In this document: positions 1 through 8,293 of the stretch, one piece after another
Numbering within the stretch: position 1 is the first letter of the stretch
How the letters are laid out: each line of letters begins with the position of its first letter
DNA from: Candidatus Omnitrophota bacterium
Lineage (GTDB): Bacteria > Omnitrophota > Gorgyraeia > B26-G9
DNA length: 12,010 nucleotides
NCBI GenBank assembly: GCA_003645745.1
Contig: QNCH01000029.1
Location: 1 to 12,010 of the forward strand
Direction: 5' to 3'
The notes under the pieces: generated by a model
What the model was told of the DNA's origin: nothing
Seen by the model: only the letters and a program-made list of their open reading frames with translations
Databases searched by the model: none
Position numbers and translations under genes: made by a program

Positions 1-76
1 GCGTTGAGGATTTGCGAATGAAGAATGTTTCAAGATGCAGTGCAGGGGGACTGCAAACCTATTACTTTTGGGTATA
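1..76 (+). repeat. Interspersed repeat, copy 1 (half-palindrome cut by window edge)
   Basis: Matches the right arm of the palindromic repeat centred at 2917. Position 1 aligns with 2922, and the match runs to 76 (aligned with 3007) with a few substitutions and one 10-nt gap: copy 1 lacks about ten bases after its run of G at 45-49. Shared blocks include gcgaatgaagaa and tttcaagatg. The dyad centre of the other copy would fall about 4 nt left of the window edge, so the partner arm may lie just outside. The repeat begins 14 nt beyond the stop codon of the DUF2079 gene, on its 3' side. Seen directly; family identity unknown. Confidence 0.8.
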
Positions 77-89
77 ACACACAAATTCA

Positions 90-1637
90 TTAAAAATCTT
101 TACTACTCCCTAAAAGAATGAAACTACCATATTCTTCTATAATGGAAAAGTGATGTCTATCTACAAGTTGTCTTATTTCATTTTCTAAATATTCGTTTTC
201 TAAAAAAGCGTAATGTCCCCCTACCCCATTAACCATATATTTTTTATGAATGAGTACATAATCCACACTATAATTAGGATACTCTATATAAGAATACTCA
301 TTCCTTATAGCCTTAGGATGATTTAATCCAAATTCATACAACACCTTTCGCGAAGACAATGCCGGAAGTAAATCTCCGCTTGCTGTAACTGACGCATTTT
401 TAGGGATAATACTCAAAAGTTTCCATGCAGCTTTATCTTCTTCATCCATAATATAAAACCGTTTGTCAAAAATGTTTCTTACATTTAAAAATCTATGATC
501 ATGTATCTCCACTTCTCCATCTACCGGTATAAGGCCAATAATATTTCTGCCGAAATTATTCAAACAACATGTTATTAAAATAGCTGTAACCAGATAAGGA
601 AGTAAATTTTTAAAGCGAATATTACTCTTGACTCTTCTTAATGTGAATATCAACGCAATAAAAAAAAATGGGATTATAGGAGCGAGATAGTATGAATCAA
701 CATTGTCAAACCCCTTATTGATTAATATTTCCCCAAACATAATCATTGGGATATACATTTCTAAAGAAAACACAGGTAAAAAAAAGAGAGTGGATAAAGT
801 CATTAGGAATACTCGTAAATGTGATAATGTGAATATAAATAAAAAAGCCTCTTTTGGATTAAAAAAAATAAATAATAAAATCCCTTTAAACGTAATAAAA
901 TCAAGATAATGAAAATTGTTGTTAACTATATCTGAACTAAAACCTTGCACACGAAGAAAATTATTAGAAATATAAACTGCCATAATAAAATAAGCGCCAG
1001 AAAATAATATAGTTGACAGCCACCATTTCTTAGGATATTTTCGAATCAACTGATACATCCCCAATAAAAAAATGATTACCGGAATATCCTCTTTGCACAT
1101 ACACGATAAGATAACAAATACAGCATACAAAATGAATTTTTGTTTGTACAAAAAATATAATGTGATAAATAATAATGGCAAGCTAAAGCAATTGCCGTCA
1201 AGTGCTCCCAAATTCACATAATGAAGCGCCGGATATAAAAGATAGCTTAAAGAAACAACAAATGCCACGCCTTTATGCTTTAGAATATCATTAGCAAGCA
1301 AATATACTATTAAAGAACAAAAACCGTACGAGAAGCTCATAACAAAATACCATGTATAGATATGTGGAAAAATTCTATAAAATAACGCAATAAGAAAATA
1401 AATAGGAGTAAAATGGTCAGAGAAGTAATTGCTTATTACTATCGTCTGATGCGGATTCAATGAGGCAGCAATATTGTATACAACTTGATTTTCACGAGCA
1501 TCATCTTCACATTCATAACTAAAAAAAGATTTGTATTTTAATATATTGAGACTTAAAAAAACAACTCCATAAATTAAGCTTAAAAGTACTAACGTAATAA
1601 GGTATCTTTTTTTATAAATATCTGATCCATTTATCAT
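90..1637 (-). CDS. DUF2079 family multi-pass membrane protein
   Basis: A 515-residue polytopic inner-membrane protein of the DUF2079 family, which resembles GT-C type glycosyltransferases; no reaction is established for it. The family pattern is clear. There is a first extracytoplasmic loop with acidic residues (about 43-48, CEDDA), the DHFTP motif at 74-78 followed by a membrane segment, and KED in MCKEDIP at about 180-186. A soluble C-terminal part has PKNASVTASGDLLPALSSR, typical of the family, and ends near VDYVLIHKKY. About ten hydrophobic segments fill residues 12 to 380. The ATG at 1637 has an AAGGA ribosome site ten bases upstream (1652-1648). The gene follows the flippase-like gene after a 94-nt leader, so it may have its own promoter. 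Its stop lies 14 nt from an interspersed repeat. A role in cell-surface glycan or lipid glycosylation is inferred from family resemblance and context. Confidence 0.85.
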   Translation of the reverse strand: MINGSDIYKKRYLITLVLLSLIYGVVFLSLNILKYKSFFSYECEDDARENQVVYNIAASLNPHQTIVISNYFSDHFTPIYFLIALFYRIFPHIYTWYFVMSFSYGFCSLIVYLLANDILKHKGVAFVVSLSYLLYPALHYVNLGALDGNCFSLPLLFITLYFLYKQKFILYAVFVILSCMCKEDIPVIIFLLGMYQLIRKYPKKWWLSTILFSGAYFIMAVYISNNFLRVQGFSSDIVNNNFHYLDFITFKGILLFIFFNPKEAFLFIFTLSHLRVFLMTLSTLFFLPVFSLEMYIPMIMFGEILINKGFDNVDSYYLAPIIPFFFIALIFTLRRVKSNIRFKNLLPYLVTAILITCCLNNFGRNIIGLIPVDGEVEIHDHRFLNVRNIFDKRFYIMDEEDKAAWKLLSIIPKNASVTASGDLLPALSSRKVLYEFGLNHPKAIRNEYSYIEYPNYSVDYVLIHKKYMVNGVGGHYAFLENEYLENEIRQLVDRHHFSIIEEYGSFILLGSSKDF

Positions 1638-1731
1638 GGTAAATTTATCCTTGCAGCTATTACTGCAGAAAATACGTTAACGTAACATCAATAATAAACA
1701 AGCATGATATCATTTAAAATAAAACTGACAT
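1638..1731 (-). promoter_or_regulatory. Leader of DUF2079 gene with palindrome and small hairpin
   Basis: The 94-nt gap between the flippase-like and DUF2079 genes contains a perfect 12-bp palindrome, tacgttaacgta (1673-1684). It also has a short stem tgcag/ctgca (1652-1656 with 1663-1667, 6-nt loop) that abuts the AAGGA ribosome site (1652-1648) of the downstream gene. The palindrome could be an operator, and the stem could affect ribosome access. I could not find a -35/-10 pair I trust, so a promoter here is inference. Confidence 0.35.
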
Positions 1732-2661
1732 CTATTTATAAATCTTTTTAATGAAAGGTGATAATACAAACAATCCAATTCCCGCCGGCAAAATATGTTC
1801 AATAAAAGAATATAGGATGCCTGCACTTAATAACTTCTCTTGCGGCCCGTATTGCAAAAACAAAAAAACAATCAATGCTTCTCTTGTACCCAACCCGAAA
1901 ATTGTAATAGGTATATTACTTAACACAATTACGATAGGTATAAATACTAATATACCTACGAAAGGAAGTGTTACGCCTACAGCTTTAAATGAAATATAGG
2001 CATTGATCAACCCTGAAAACTGAATAATCATAGAATAAAGAAACAACTTACCTTTCTGCTTAGAGCTAATCTTGCCTAAGGCAGAAACCATTTGTTTAAT
2101 GGAGCTATATCCCTTTGCACCTATTCCCCTAAATTTATCTATAGAAAAATATTGGGGACATATCGAACATAAAAAAAGAGCACCAAATACAGAAGAGGCG
2201 GTAACTGATTGATTGAAAGAATCAATCCTGTAGAAAATCAGGCCTATACACAGAAGGAGCAGGAGGCCCAAAAAGTTTAATACTTTATCAAGGATAATTG
2301 AAATAACTCCATATTGAAAACTTAATTTTCCCATTCGTTGTAAATATATTGCTTTAATCATTTCCCCCGACTTAAAAGGTAAGATAAACTTTACAGGATT
2401 AGACCCGCACATTATCATCAGAGACTCTTTAAATAAAATAGAACACCCCAATTCTTTTAATATTATTCTCCATTTATTTGTTGCTAAAAAAATATTGGCA
2501 GTGACAGAAATAATAACTGCGAATATCAACAATTTAATATCTGCCGACAACAAAACCGTTAACACCTCTTTGGGGTCTATCTTTGTAAATAAAACAATAA
2601 ATATGAGAATTGCGATAAACCCGGCAAAAATAAATTTTAATATTTTTATTTTTTTAATCAT
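1732..2661 (-). CDS. Flippase-like / lysylphosphatidylglycerol synthase TM-region (UPF0104) protein
   Basis: A 309-residue integral membrane protein of the UPF0104 family, related to the membrane domain of MprF (lysylphosphatidylglycerol synthase) and commonly annotated as flippase-like. The visible signature comprises an N-terminal helix at about 8-26, the LPFKSGEMIK stretch at 94-103 (family: proline, then GE/GD), a D-K pair at 125-126, and the characteristic GLGTREA at 256-262 near the C-terminus. Hydrophobic helices lie between, and no catalytic soluble domain is attached. Family members are often encoded beside glycosyltransferases and are proposed to act in lipid or lipid-linked sugar handling; transport has not been shown for this type. 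The ATG at 2661 is preceded by A-rich sequence with only a weak ribosome site (ataaag). It begins 10 nt after the doubtful small reading frame and ends 94 nt before the DUF2079 gene, so the two genes may be cotranscribed. Confidence 0.85.
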   Translation of the reverse strand: MIKKIKILKFIFAGFIAILIFIVLFTKIDPKEVLTVLLSADIKLLIFAVIISVTANIFLATNKWRIILKELGCSILFKESLMIMCGSNPVKFILPFKSGEMIKAIYLQRMGKLSFQYGVISIILDKVLNFLGLLLLLCIGLIFYRIDSFNQSVTASSVFGALFLCSICPQYFSIDKFRGIGAKGYSSIKQMVSALGKISSKQKGKLFLYSMIIQFSGLINAYISFKAVGVTLPFVGILVFIPIVIVLSNIPITIFGLGTREALIVFLFLQYGPQEKLLSAGILYSFIEHILPAGIGLFVLSPFIKKIYK

Positions 2662-2671
2662 CTTTATTTTT

Positions 2672-2902
2672 TTAAATATCGGTAAAGAACCAAGAAAGGC
2701 ACATTTTTATTCCCGCCCTTAAATACCTTTGTGATTCAGCAAAAGACCTTAACCACAAAATCAAAATTGACCTGCGAGACCATTCAATCTTTAATCCTCT
2801 ATCAATAATCTGGCGGCATATTTCTATATACTCAAACGTAATAGATTTGTAAAATTTAGGCGTTTCTCTGTGCCATAAATTGAAACGTTCTGATTGAGCC
2901 AA
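2672..2902 (-). pseudogene. Repeat-derived small reading frame, possible radical SAM gene remnant
   Basis: A 76-codon frame with a TTG start at 2902 and no convincing ribosome site; the frame stays open upstream through the palindrome to a TGA. Its first 25 or so residues (SERFNLWHRETPKFYKSITF and neighbours) are encoded by the left arm of the 181-bp palindrome. The right arm carries the same block in degenerate form, with in-frame stops. The next stretch, EICRQIIDRGLKIEW, resembles the segment of B12-binding radical SAM proteins that follows the iron-sulfur region; compare RFCQQLAESKINIKW at 267-281 of the B12 radical SAM protein in this window. After that the similarity stops, and the rest (ending LSWFFTDI) is unrecognised. 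The likeliest reading is a decayed gene fragment fused to a repeat. A genuine small gene directly upstream of the flippase-like gene cannot be excluded. Confidence 0.3.
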
Positions 2903-3007
2903 ACCGCAGGCGCAGCTCGCTGCTTTGAGGTTTGGCGAATGAAGAACGTTTCAAGATGTAGTGCGGGGGGACGTCATAAAATTACAAACCTATTACGTTT
3001 GAGTATA
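2827..3007. repeat. 181-bp imperfect palindrome (interspersed repeat, copy 2)
   Basis: An inverted repeat symmetric about position 2917. The outermost 18 bp are perfectly complementary (2827-2844 with 2990-3007, tatactcaaacgtaatag on the left). A second perfect block is tgaaacgttct (2881-2891) with its complement at 2943-2953, and a third is gccaaacc (2898-2905) with 2929-2936. Inside is gcag/ctgc around a short GC-rich centre. The intervening parts align without gaps but with many mismatches. The right arm from 2922 is the same sequence as the repeat at 1-76. It lies between the end of the six-gene operon (stop at 3073) and the next gene. It could fold into a long hairpin in RNA or be two head-to-head repeat copies; no T-run typical of a terminator follows. 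Confidence 0.85.
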
Positions 3008-3072
3008 CACAATCCTTTATCAATTTTGCCTGCAGATACCCTGTGGACATCTACCATTCGAATTTTTTGAGG

Positions 3073-4074
3073 CTATACATACTTTCGTATTGGATTAGTA
3101 CCACTAAAATTAAATGCCATTAAAAAATTTAGTTCTATTGTTCCGCAAAACCCACAACCCGAACATTCTTTTAATGTGACTAAGCTTTCATACGCTTTCT
3201 TAAAGCCACCACTAAGACAATTAGGCAGCTGCATGTTATGATTTATCCTATCACAAGGAGACAGTGTCCCATCTGGTTCTATTACACAAAAAACTTTGCC
3301 CGCCCAACATCGCAACCTTTTATATTTTGGCCAATTTAAAATATAGCTTAAACCGGGAGAAGAATTTCTTATATGTTTATTACCTCTTCTCTTTTCTTGC
3401 ATAAGCATTTCAACAGCAGCCTTAAATTCTTTCTGAGAAGGGAAACATTCCTTAATACACTGAGAATTTTCGTAAAATACCGTAAGTGGTTGAAACGCTA
3501 CAATAGTTTTATAAAAATGTGCGATATCTAAAATATCATTTAAGTAGTTAACATTATATTTGGTAATTGTAGTACTAAAAGAAAACCTAATATTATGTTT
3601 AGCGCAAGCATCAGCTGCCTTTATCAATTCTTTAAATGTAACCCCTTTCCTTGTTAACTCATGTATGCCTTCTGGCCCGTCTAAACTTAGTTTAAGTAAT
3701 GCGATATCTTTAAGTTCTTTAACCCTTGAAGCAATAAACTTACCTGAAGAATTCATCTCAGGTTTTATGCCTCTGCCTTTACAATAAGTTATAATATCGC
3801 CGATGTCATCCCTGAGCATAGGTTCTCCACCACTAAATGATACTGTTATTAAACCAAAATCAGAAAGTTGTCTAAGGATTAAAAATATATCTTTTGTTTT
3901 TAACTCCGCGGCTTCAAGAGTATCTGAATACTGTGTGTTACCAAAATTACAATATATACAGTTTAAACTACATCTATAAGTAATATTCCATCTAATAGCT
4001 AAGGGGTGAGGCACTTTTAATAGCCTTGCCTTTAAAACGTAATTTAATAGCTTTAGCTTATCCTTAAATTTCAT
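3073..4074 (-). CDS. Radical SAM/SPASM-type protein B
   Basis: A 333-residue cytoplasmic radical SAM enzyme. The N-terminal TIM-barrel part has the [4Fe-4S] motif CSLNCIYC (C35, C39, C42) and the SAM-binding SGGEP at 81-85. The C-terminal part carries seven cysteines (256, 263, 274, 286, 304, 307, 310), including the GX4C step (G269 to C274) and CX2CX2C, consistent with a SPASM or twitch-like auxiliary-cluster domain. Such enzymes modify peptides, proteins or small molecules; the substrate here is unknown. The ATG at 4074 overlaps the preceding stop as TGATG and has GGAGGG (4090-4085) plus a nearer AGGA, so I prefer it to the TTG at 4077. It is a close paralogue of the gene just upstream, with the same first-cluster positions, and is the last gene of the six-gene overlapping block. 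Confidence 0.88.
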   Translation of the reverse strand: MKFKDKLKLLNYVLKARLLKVPHPLAIRWNITYRCSLNCIYCNFGNTQYSDTLEAAELKTKDIFLILRQLSDFGLITVSFSGGEPMLRDDIGDIITYCKGRGIKPEMNSSGKFIASRVKELKDIALLKLSLDGPEGIHELTRKGVTFKELIKAADACAKHNIRFSFSTTITKYNVNYLNDILDIAHFYKTIVAFQPLTVFYENSQCIKECFPSQKEFKAAVEMLMQEKRRGNKHIRNSSPGLSYILNWPKYKRLRCWAGKVFCVIEPDGTLSPCDRINHNMQLPNCLSGGFKKAYESLVTLKECSGCGFCGTIELNFLMAFNFSGTNPIRKYV

Positions 4075-5069
4075 CAAATCCTATCCCTCCATTTGCTATT
4101 TTTTAAAATTGAAAAAATTACTCTTAAATCTAAAGACGCAATAAAATTGTTTTCCAGGCGCAAAGCACACCAACAATTATTACAAGATACATCCTTTAGA
4201 GCATCAAATGCCTTGCTTGGGCCTACGCGTAAACAATTTAAAGCCGCGGTCTTATCCTGCATTCTACCACAATGATACAAATAGCCATCAGTTTCAATTC
4301 TACAACTGATATTTTTATTATAGCAAAAAATATCCCTGCCATCTGGCCAACCTCTTAAATAAGTCAATCCTTTTATGCTATTAAGAACAGTTTCGCTTCT
4401 TTTTCTATACACGATTAATTTATCCACAACATCTCTATATCCCGAAACATCTGGAATATGTGGATTAACAACATCTGTACCTAACAATGTTAATGTAGGA
4501 GGTTGAAAAAGTATCCCTATCCCTAAATTTTCTGCTAAGTTAATCAAATAATCAACAGAATCCAAATTGTATTTAGAAAGCACTGTAACAATAGAAACTG
4601 CAATCCTTCTCCTTTTTGCTATTTTTATTGCTTCAACTACTTTCTGAAAAGAATCTTTACCCCTTATATAGTCATTAACTTTTTTGGGGCCATCAAGACT
4701 AAATTTTACACTGGTGATATTATTCAAGGCATTGATCTTTTGTGAAAATAAAGTGCCATTAGTGTTAATATTAACATATATCCCACACTTACAAGTATAA
4801 TTAATAATCTCTCCAATATCCGCCCGCAATAGCGGTTCACCTCCGGTAAACGATATTATTTTTGTGCCTGAATTTTTCAACTGCTCAATTATTAAAAAAA
4901 TTTCCGCAGTTTCCAACTCCGTGGAGTTAATATCCTGCCTATTACAATATTTACAGCTAAGATTACACCTGTTAGTTAGGGACCAGGCCACAAACAAAGG
5001 AATACTTTCCTTTAATAACTTAGCTTTCACAATACTACAACCAATACTAATTTTATCTTTTAATTTCAT
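4074..5069 (-). CDS. Radical SAM/SPASM-type protein A
   Basis: A 331-residue radical SAM enzyme with CNLSCKYC (C35, C39, C42) binding the catalytic iron-sulfur cluster and FTGGEPLLR at 74-82 contacting SAM. The SLDGP strand motif at 124-128 is typical of MoaA/PqqE-like members. The C-terminal region has cysteines at 249, 256, 267, 279, 296, 299 and 301, spaced almost as in the next gene, so it probably holds an auxiliary cluster of the SPASM or twitch type. The ATG at 5069 lies 17 nt inside the end of the second YfhO-like gene. The stop at 4074 shares one base with the start of radical SAM B. The two proteins align over their whole length (both open with MK-K-KDK and KA-LLK) and look like a tandem duplication that diverged. 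Substrate unknown; action on an envelope component is inferred from neighbours. Confidence 0.88.
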   Translation of the reverse strand: MKLKDKISIGCSIVKAKLLKESIPLFVAWSLTNRCNLSCKYCNRQDINSTELETAEIFLIIEQLKNSGTKIISFTGGEPLLRADIGEIINYTCKCGIYVNINTNGTLFSQKINALNNITSVKFSLDGPKKVNDYIRGKDSFQKVVEAIKIAKRRRIAVSIVTVLSKYNLDSVDYLINLAENLGIGILFQPPTLTLLGTDVVNPHIPDVSGYRDVVDKLIVYRKRSETVLNSIKGLTYLRGWPDGRDIFCYNKNISCRIETDGYLYHCGRMQDKTAALNCLRVGPSKAFDALKDVSCNNCWCALRLENNFIASLDLRVIFSILKNSKWRDRI

Positions 5070-6882
5070 CTCTAATTACCAAAGTGATCAGACAAACCAA
5101 ACTCATTATGCTAATACTCAATCCTACCCAAAAATCAATTGGAACATAACTTAAGACAACTTTATATTTGCCAAATTTATCTACTTTGACAGAAAGAAGC
5201 CCATGATAATTATGAATTTTACCAGCGCGAACCTGCCATCTTTGGTCAAAATTCTGATTTATTACCAAGAAATCCGGCTCCTTTACTTCAACAGCTAACT
5301 CCATTCTATTAGGACTAAATAAATCACATTCTACTTTATTCTTCTGCTTAACAAAAAAAAATTCTCCCTTATATTCCGGGTTAATTTCCATACAATTAAA
5401 ATCTTTCCAATTAGAGATTGTTCCGTAATATTTAGGCAGCGCTGATTCTTTCAACAAAATATTGCTATGCCAATTAATCAATCCTGCATTATGCAATAAA
5501 TAAAAATACTGACATTTACATACCGGATCACGCCCAGGTATTCCTTTTAAATAGACTTGAAAAAAATTATCTTTCTCCTTCAAAATAAAAGGTGGTTTAG
5601 TAAAAATATTTTTATGGAAATAGATATTGGTCTGAAATAAATCAATAAGCGCTGATAAAGATAATACTAATAAAACAGTCACAACTAAGCCTTTCAACCA
5701 TCTCTTACGAAATTTTTTTTGTAAAACATAAGAAATAAAACTTCCGCCTAAAATAGAGAGTGAAAAGATAATACCTATTGAAAAATACTTGTTATACTTC
5801 CAGATAAAATGGAAATAAGAATGTGTCGACCACAACAACTTAAAAAGATCTATGGGGGCAAGCGGCCCCATAGATAAAAATAAAAAAACTGTAAAAACGA
5901 CCACCCACCGCAAATTTTTTATTGGATTAAAAATAAAACCAAACAAAGCAAACATCACAGGCACAACACCTAAATAATAAGCAGGAAAAATATCTTTAGA
6001 CTGCCGTATAAATAAAGATGAATATAATCCCTTCCAGCTTAATGCTGACCCCATTTTAATAGCTGTTTCAGAAATCAAGCTGTAATTGTCTTCATAAGCT
6101 GAATGAACTGGAGCAACTCTAGATTCTATAAAATCGAACATAGGAATTAACTTTACAGCACATATAAGCAAGGTCACTACTATCATGATAAAAAACAATT
6201 GTAAATATCGACAATCTATCTTTATTGCCGCATCCTCTAAATTAAACATAATAGACTTAAGTAACGAGATCAGTAAAATCATTCCTATAGCTACAATGAA
6301 AAAGAATCCTGATTGCAGCAATATTATACCCATCACAAGAGAACATAATGTTAAATACTTTATTTTCTTAATACTGCTGCCTGCCTTTAAAAATAATGCT
6401 AGGGCCAAGGGTAAAAGAAATATATAAATATGAAAATAGTTTCCATCGTTTAAAAAACTGGGGAGATACCCTGAGAGAGTAAAAAATAACGCTGAGAAGA
6501 AAGCAGCCATAACGTGAAATTTAAAACACATTCTTGTTAAATAATACATACCAATAGCTCCTGCCAGATAAATTAAAAATGTGATAATCTTTAACCCGAC
6601 AATTTCGCCAAAAATCAATACAAACACAAAAAATGGATTTACAAAACCCTGGTAGGTATGTCCGATTATCGGTACACCACCACCCAAAAAATGAGAACGA
6701 AGCGGCAATTGATGAAACTTTAAAACACACATTCTGCTAAAATGATTGAACGCATATGCAGAAAACCACTCATCATTATCACTTAACCAGGTTATGTGCC
6801 TGAAAAGAGGTAAACAGAAAAATGTCACTATTATTACAATAGCGGCAACATAAACTACATTAATATTAATATGTTTTCTCAT
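5053..6882 (-). CDS. YfhO-like membrane glycosyltransferase 2
   Basis: A polytopic membrane protein of 609 residues from the preferred start, similar to YfhO-family GT-C proteins. In Bacillus and Listeria, YfhO-type proteins work with a polyprenyl-phosphate sugar synthase and flippase to decorate envelope polymers outside the cell. Here the first outer loop has acidic D35 and D37, then LPLRSHFLGGGVPIIGH (about 59-75) and VNPF (81-84), the usual family layout, followed by about eleven hydrophobic segments. The C-terminal outer domain has FSPNR and FDQRW (from 545), then GLLSV and GKYKV, ending in a last helix and a basic tail; this is the characteristic YfhO ending. The frame also has a TTG at 6921, but the ATG at 6882 gives a 17-nt overlap like the other junctions and matches the paralogue's N-terminus. 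It is paralogous to the gene at 8281-10164. Confidence 0.82.
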   Translation of the reverse strand: MRKHININVVYVAAIVIIVTFFCLPLFRHITWLSDNDEWFSAYAFNHFSRMCVLKFHQLPLRSHFLGGGVPIIGHTYQGFVNPFFVFVLIFGEIVGLKIITFLIYLAGAIGMYYLTRMCFKFHVMAAFFSALFFTLSGYLPSFLNDGNYFHIYIFLLPLALALFLKAGSSIKKIKYLTLCSLVMGIILLQSGFFFIVAIGMILLISLLKSIMFNLEDAAIKIDCRYLQLFFIMIVVTLLICAVKLIPMFDFIESRVAPVHSAYEDNYSLISETAIKMGSALSWKGLYSSLFIRQSKDIFPAYYLGVVPVMFALFGFIFNPIKNLRWVVVFTVFLFLSMGPLAPIDLFKLLWSTHSYFHFIWKYNKYFSIGIIFSLSILGGSFISYVLQKKFRKRWLKGLVVTVLLVLSLSALIDLFQTNIYFHKNIFTKPPFILKEKDNFFQVYLKGIPGRDPVCKCQYFYLLHNAGLINWHSNILLKESALPKYYGTISNWKDFNCMEINPEYKGEFFFVKQKNKVECDLFSPNRMELAVEVKEPDFLVINQNFDQRWQVRAGKIHNYHGLLSVKVDKFGKYKVVLSYVPIDFWVGLSISIMSLVCLITLVIRDEIKR

Positions 6883-8293
6883 TATTCTTGCTAATACACC
6901 GTACAAAACCAAGCACCCCAACTAAATATCTTAGAATTGCCTTTGAAATTAATATCTTCTTTAAATACCCCAAAAATATTCTTGGCCTAAAGTAAAAATC
7001 CTTAAGAATTTTCCTATAAAAATAATTCATTTTTTCTTCGTTTAAACCAAAAGGGATAAACACAGGATGCGCAGCATTCAATTGATCCCAATTATTTTCA
7101 AAAATTCCAAATTTACTTATATCTGCATAAATTGGAGATCCTGGATAAGGAGAAAAATAATTTACTTTTAAGCTGTCAAGTCTAAGCCCGCTTACAAATT
7201 CCATTGTCTCTTTAATTGTCTCCTCTGTCTCAAGGGGTGAACCGATAATAATATACCCCAGAACATCAAATTTTAATTTTTTTGCTATTTCAATGGCATC
7301 CTTTATTTGTTCAATACATATGCCTTTTTTAAGCACATCCAGAATTTTCTGAGACCCGCTTTCTATACCTACAGAAATCTGCCAGCACCCGCAGGATTTC
7401 ATCGCGGACAAAACCTCATGATCAATCGTATCTGCTCTAACCATGCAATTCCATTTTATATTTATCTTACTTTCAGCAAGTTGTTGACAAAAACGCAAGA
7501 CCCGTGGTTTTGAAAAAGTAAAATTTGGATCTTTAAAAATAATTTCCTTAACTCTGTAACATTCAGATAAATGCCGAATAAGATTAATTACATATTCTGG
7601 GCTATGACTCCTTATTTTATATCCGCATACAGATTTGTCACAAAAAATACAAACCTCATTACAACCTCTGGATGTTACAAGAGAAGCAACACTCCCACCC
7701 CTCAACCTCACGAGACTGGGGATATAACGAGAAAAGGGAGGTAATAAGTCCCATGCAGGCATAGGTAAAGAGTCTAAATTCTCTATAAGCTCCTGTCTAT
7801 GCGTTATTACAAGTTCTCCATTATTCCTAAATATTATACCCTTAACTTCTCTTAAATCCTGACTTTTTTTACAAGCATTCAATAAATCAACAATAACTTC
7901 TTCCCCCTCGCCAATGACTCCAATATCAATACCATCAAAAACGCGTAACGTTTCTTTTGGTAACGAAGATATATGCGTTCCTCCCAGAATAATCGTTATG
8001 TTAGGATTTTGTTGTTTTATTAACCTGGCTAACATACCTGCATTATTAATACTGCAAGTAGTTGCAGTAATTCCTACATATTCAGGACATACTTTATTTA
8101 TTAATCTCGCAACCTCATCAAGTTCAATTCCTAAAGCTGAGGAATCAATGATTTCAGTAGCAAAACCAGCCTGACGTGTAGAAGCAGCAAGATAACATAA
8201 ATTCAAAGGCTGAAGGATTCCTACAACCTTACCTAAATGCCCATACCTTTGGTAAGAAGTTAATGGAGGATAAACAAATATTATTTTCGCCAT
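6866..8293 (-). CDS. B12-binding-domain radical SAM protein
   Basis: A 475-residue enzyme with an N-terminal cobalamin-binding fold (about 1-145: YPPL near 8, GITATTC at 74-80, LGGTHIS at 103-109, GEGE at 128-131). The radical SAM core has CNEVCIFC (C211, C215, C218), GIESGS at 309-314 and a YPGSP motif at 383-387. I see no DXHXXG histidine motif, so any cobalamin is probably bound without a histidine ligand, as in many BchE-like proteins. Class members catalyse methylation or other radical reactions; substrate unknown. The C-terminal FYFRPRIFLGYLKKI region is typical of this class. The ATG at 8293 overlaps the end of YfhO-like 1 by 13 nt, and its stop at 6866 lies inside YfhO-like 2. It sits between two paralogous membrane glycosyltransferases, suggesting it acts on their donor or acceptor (inference). 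Confidence 0.9.
   Translation of the reverse strand: MAKIIFVYPPLTSYQRYGHLGKVVGILQPLNLCYLAASTRQAGFATEIIDSSALGIELDEVARLINKVCPEYVGITATTCSINNAGMLARLIKQQNPNITIILGGTHISSLPKETLRVFDGIDIGVIGEGEEVIVDLLNACKKSQDLREVKGIIFRNNGELVITHRQELIENLDSLPMPAWDLLPPFSRYIPSLVRLRGGSVASLVTSRGCNEVCIFCDKSVCGYKIRSHSPEYVINLIRHLSECYRVKEIIFKDPNFTFSKPRVLRFCQQLAESKINIKWNCMVRADTIDHEVLSAMKSCGCWQISVGIESGSQKILDVLKKGICIEQIKDAIEIAKKLKFDVLGYIIIGSPLETEETIKETMEFVSGLRLDSLKVNYFSPYPGSPIYADISKFGIFENNWDQLNAAHPVFIPFGLNEEKMNYFYRKILKDFYFRPRIFLGYLKKILISKAILRYLVGVLGFVRCISKNNEKTY

Noticed and set aside
703..909. Plus-strand open frame of 68 codons inside the DUF2079 gene
   Set aside because: Lysine/asparagine-rich product with no motif, opposite a well-supported gene. 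The other plus-strand frames inside genes were rejected for the same reason.
2903..3072. RiPP precursor peptide gene for the SPASM radical SAM enzymes
   Set aside because: The gap after radical SAM B is filled by the palindromic repeat and about 65 nt of plain sequence; no short frame with leader-peptide features was seen.
6883..6921. Longer start (TTG at 6921) for the second YfhO-like gene
   Set aside because: It would overlap the preceding gene by 56 nt; the ATG at 6882 gives a 17-nt overlap like its neighbours and matches the paralogue's N-terminus.
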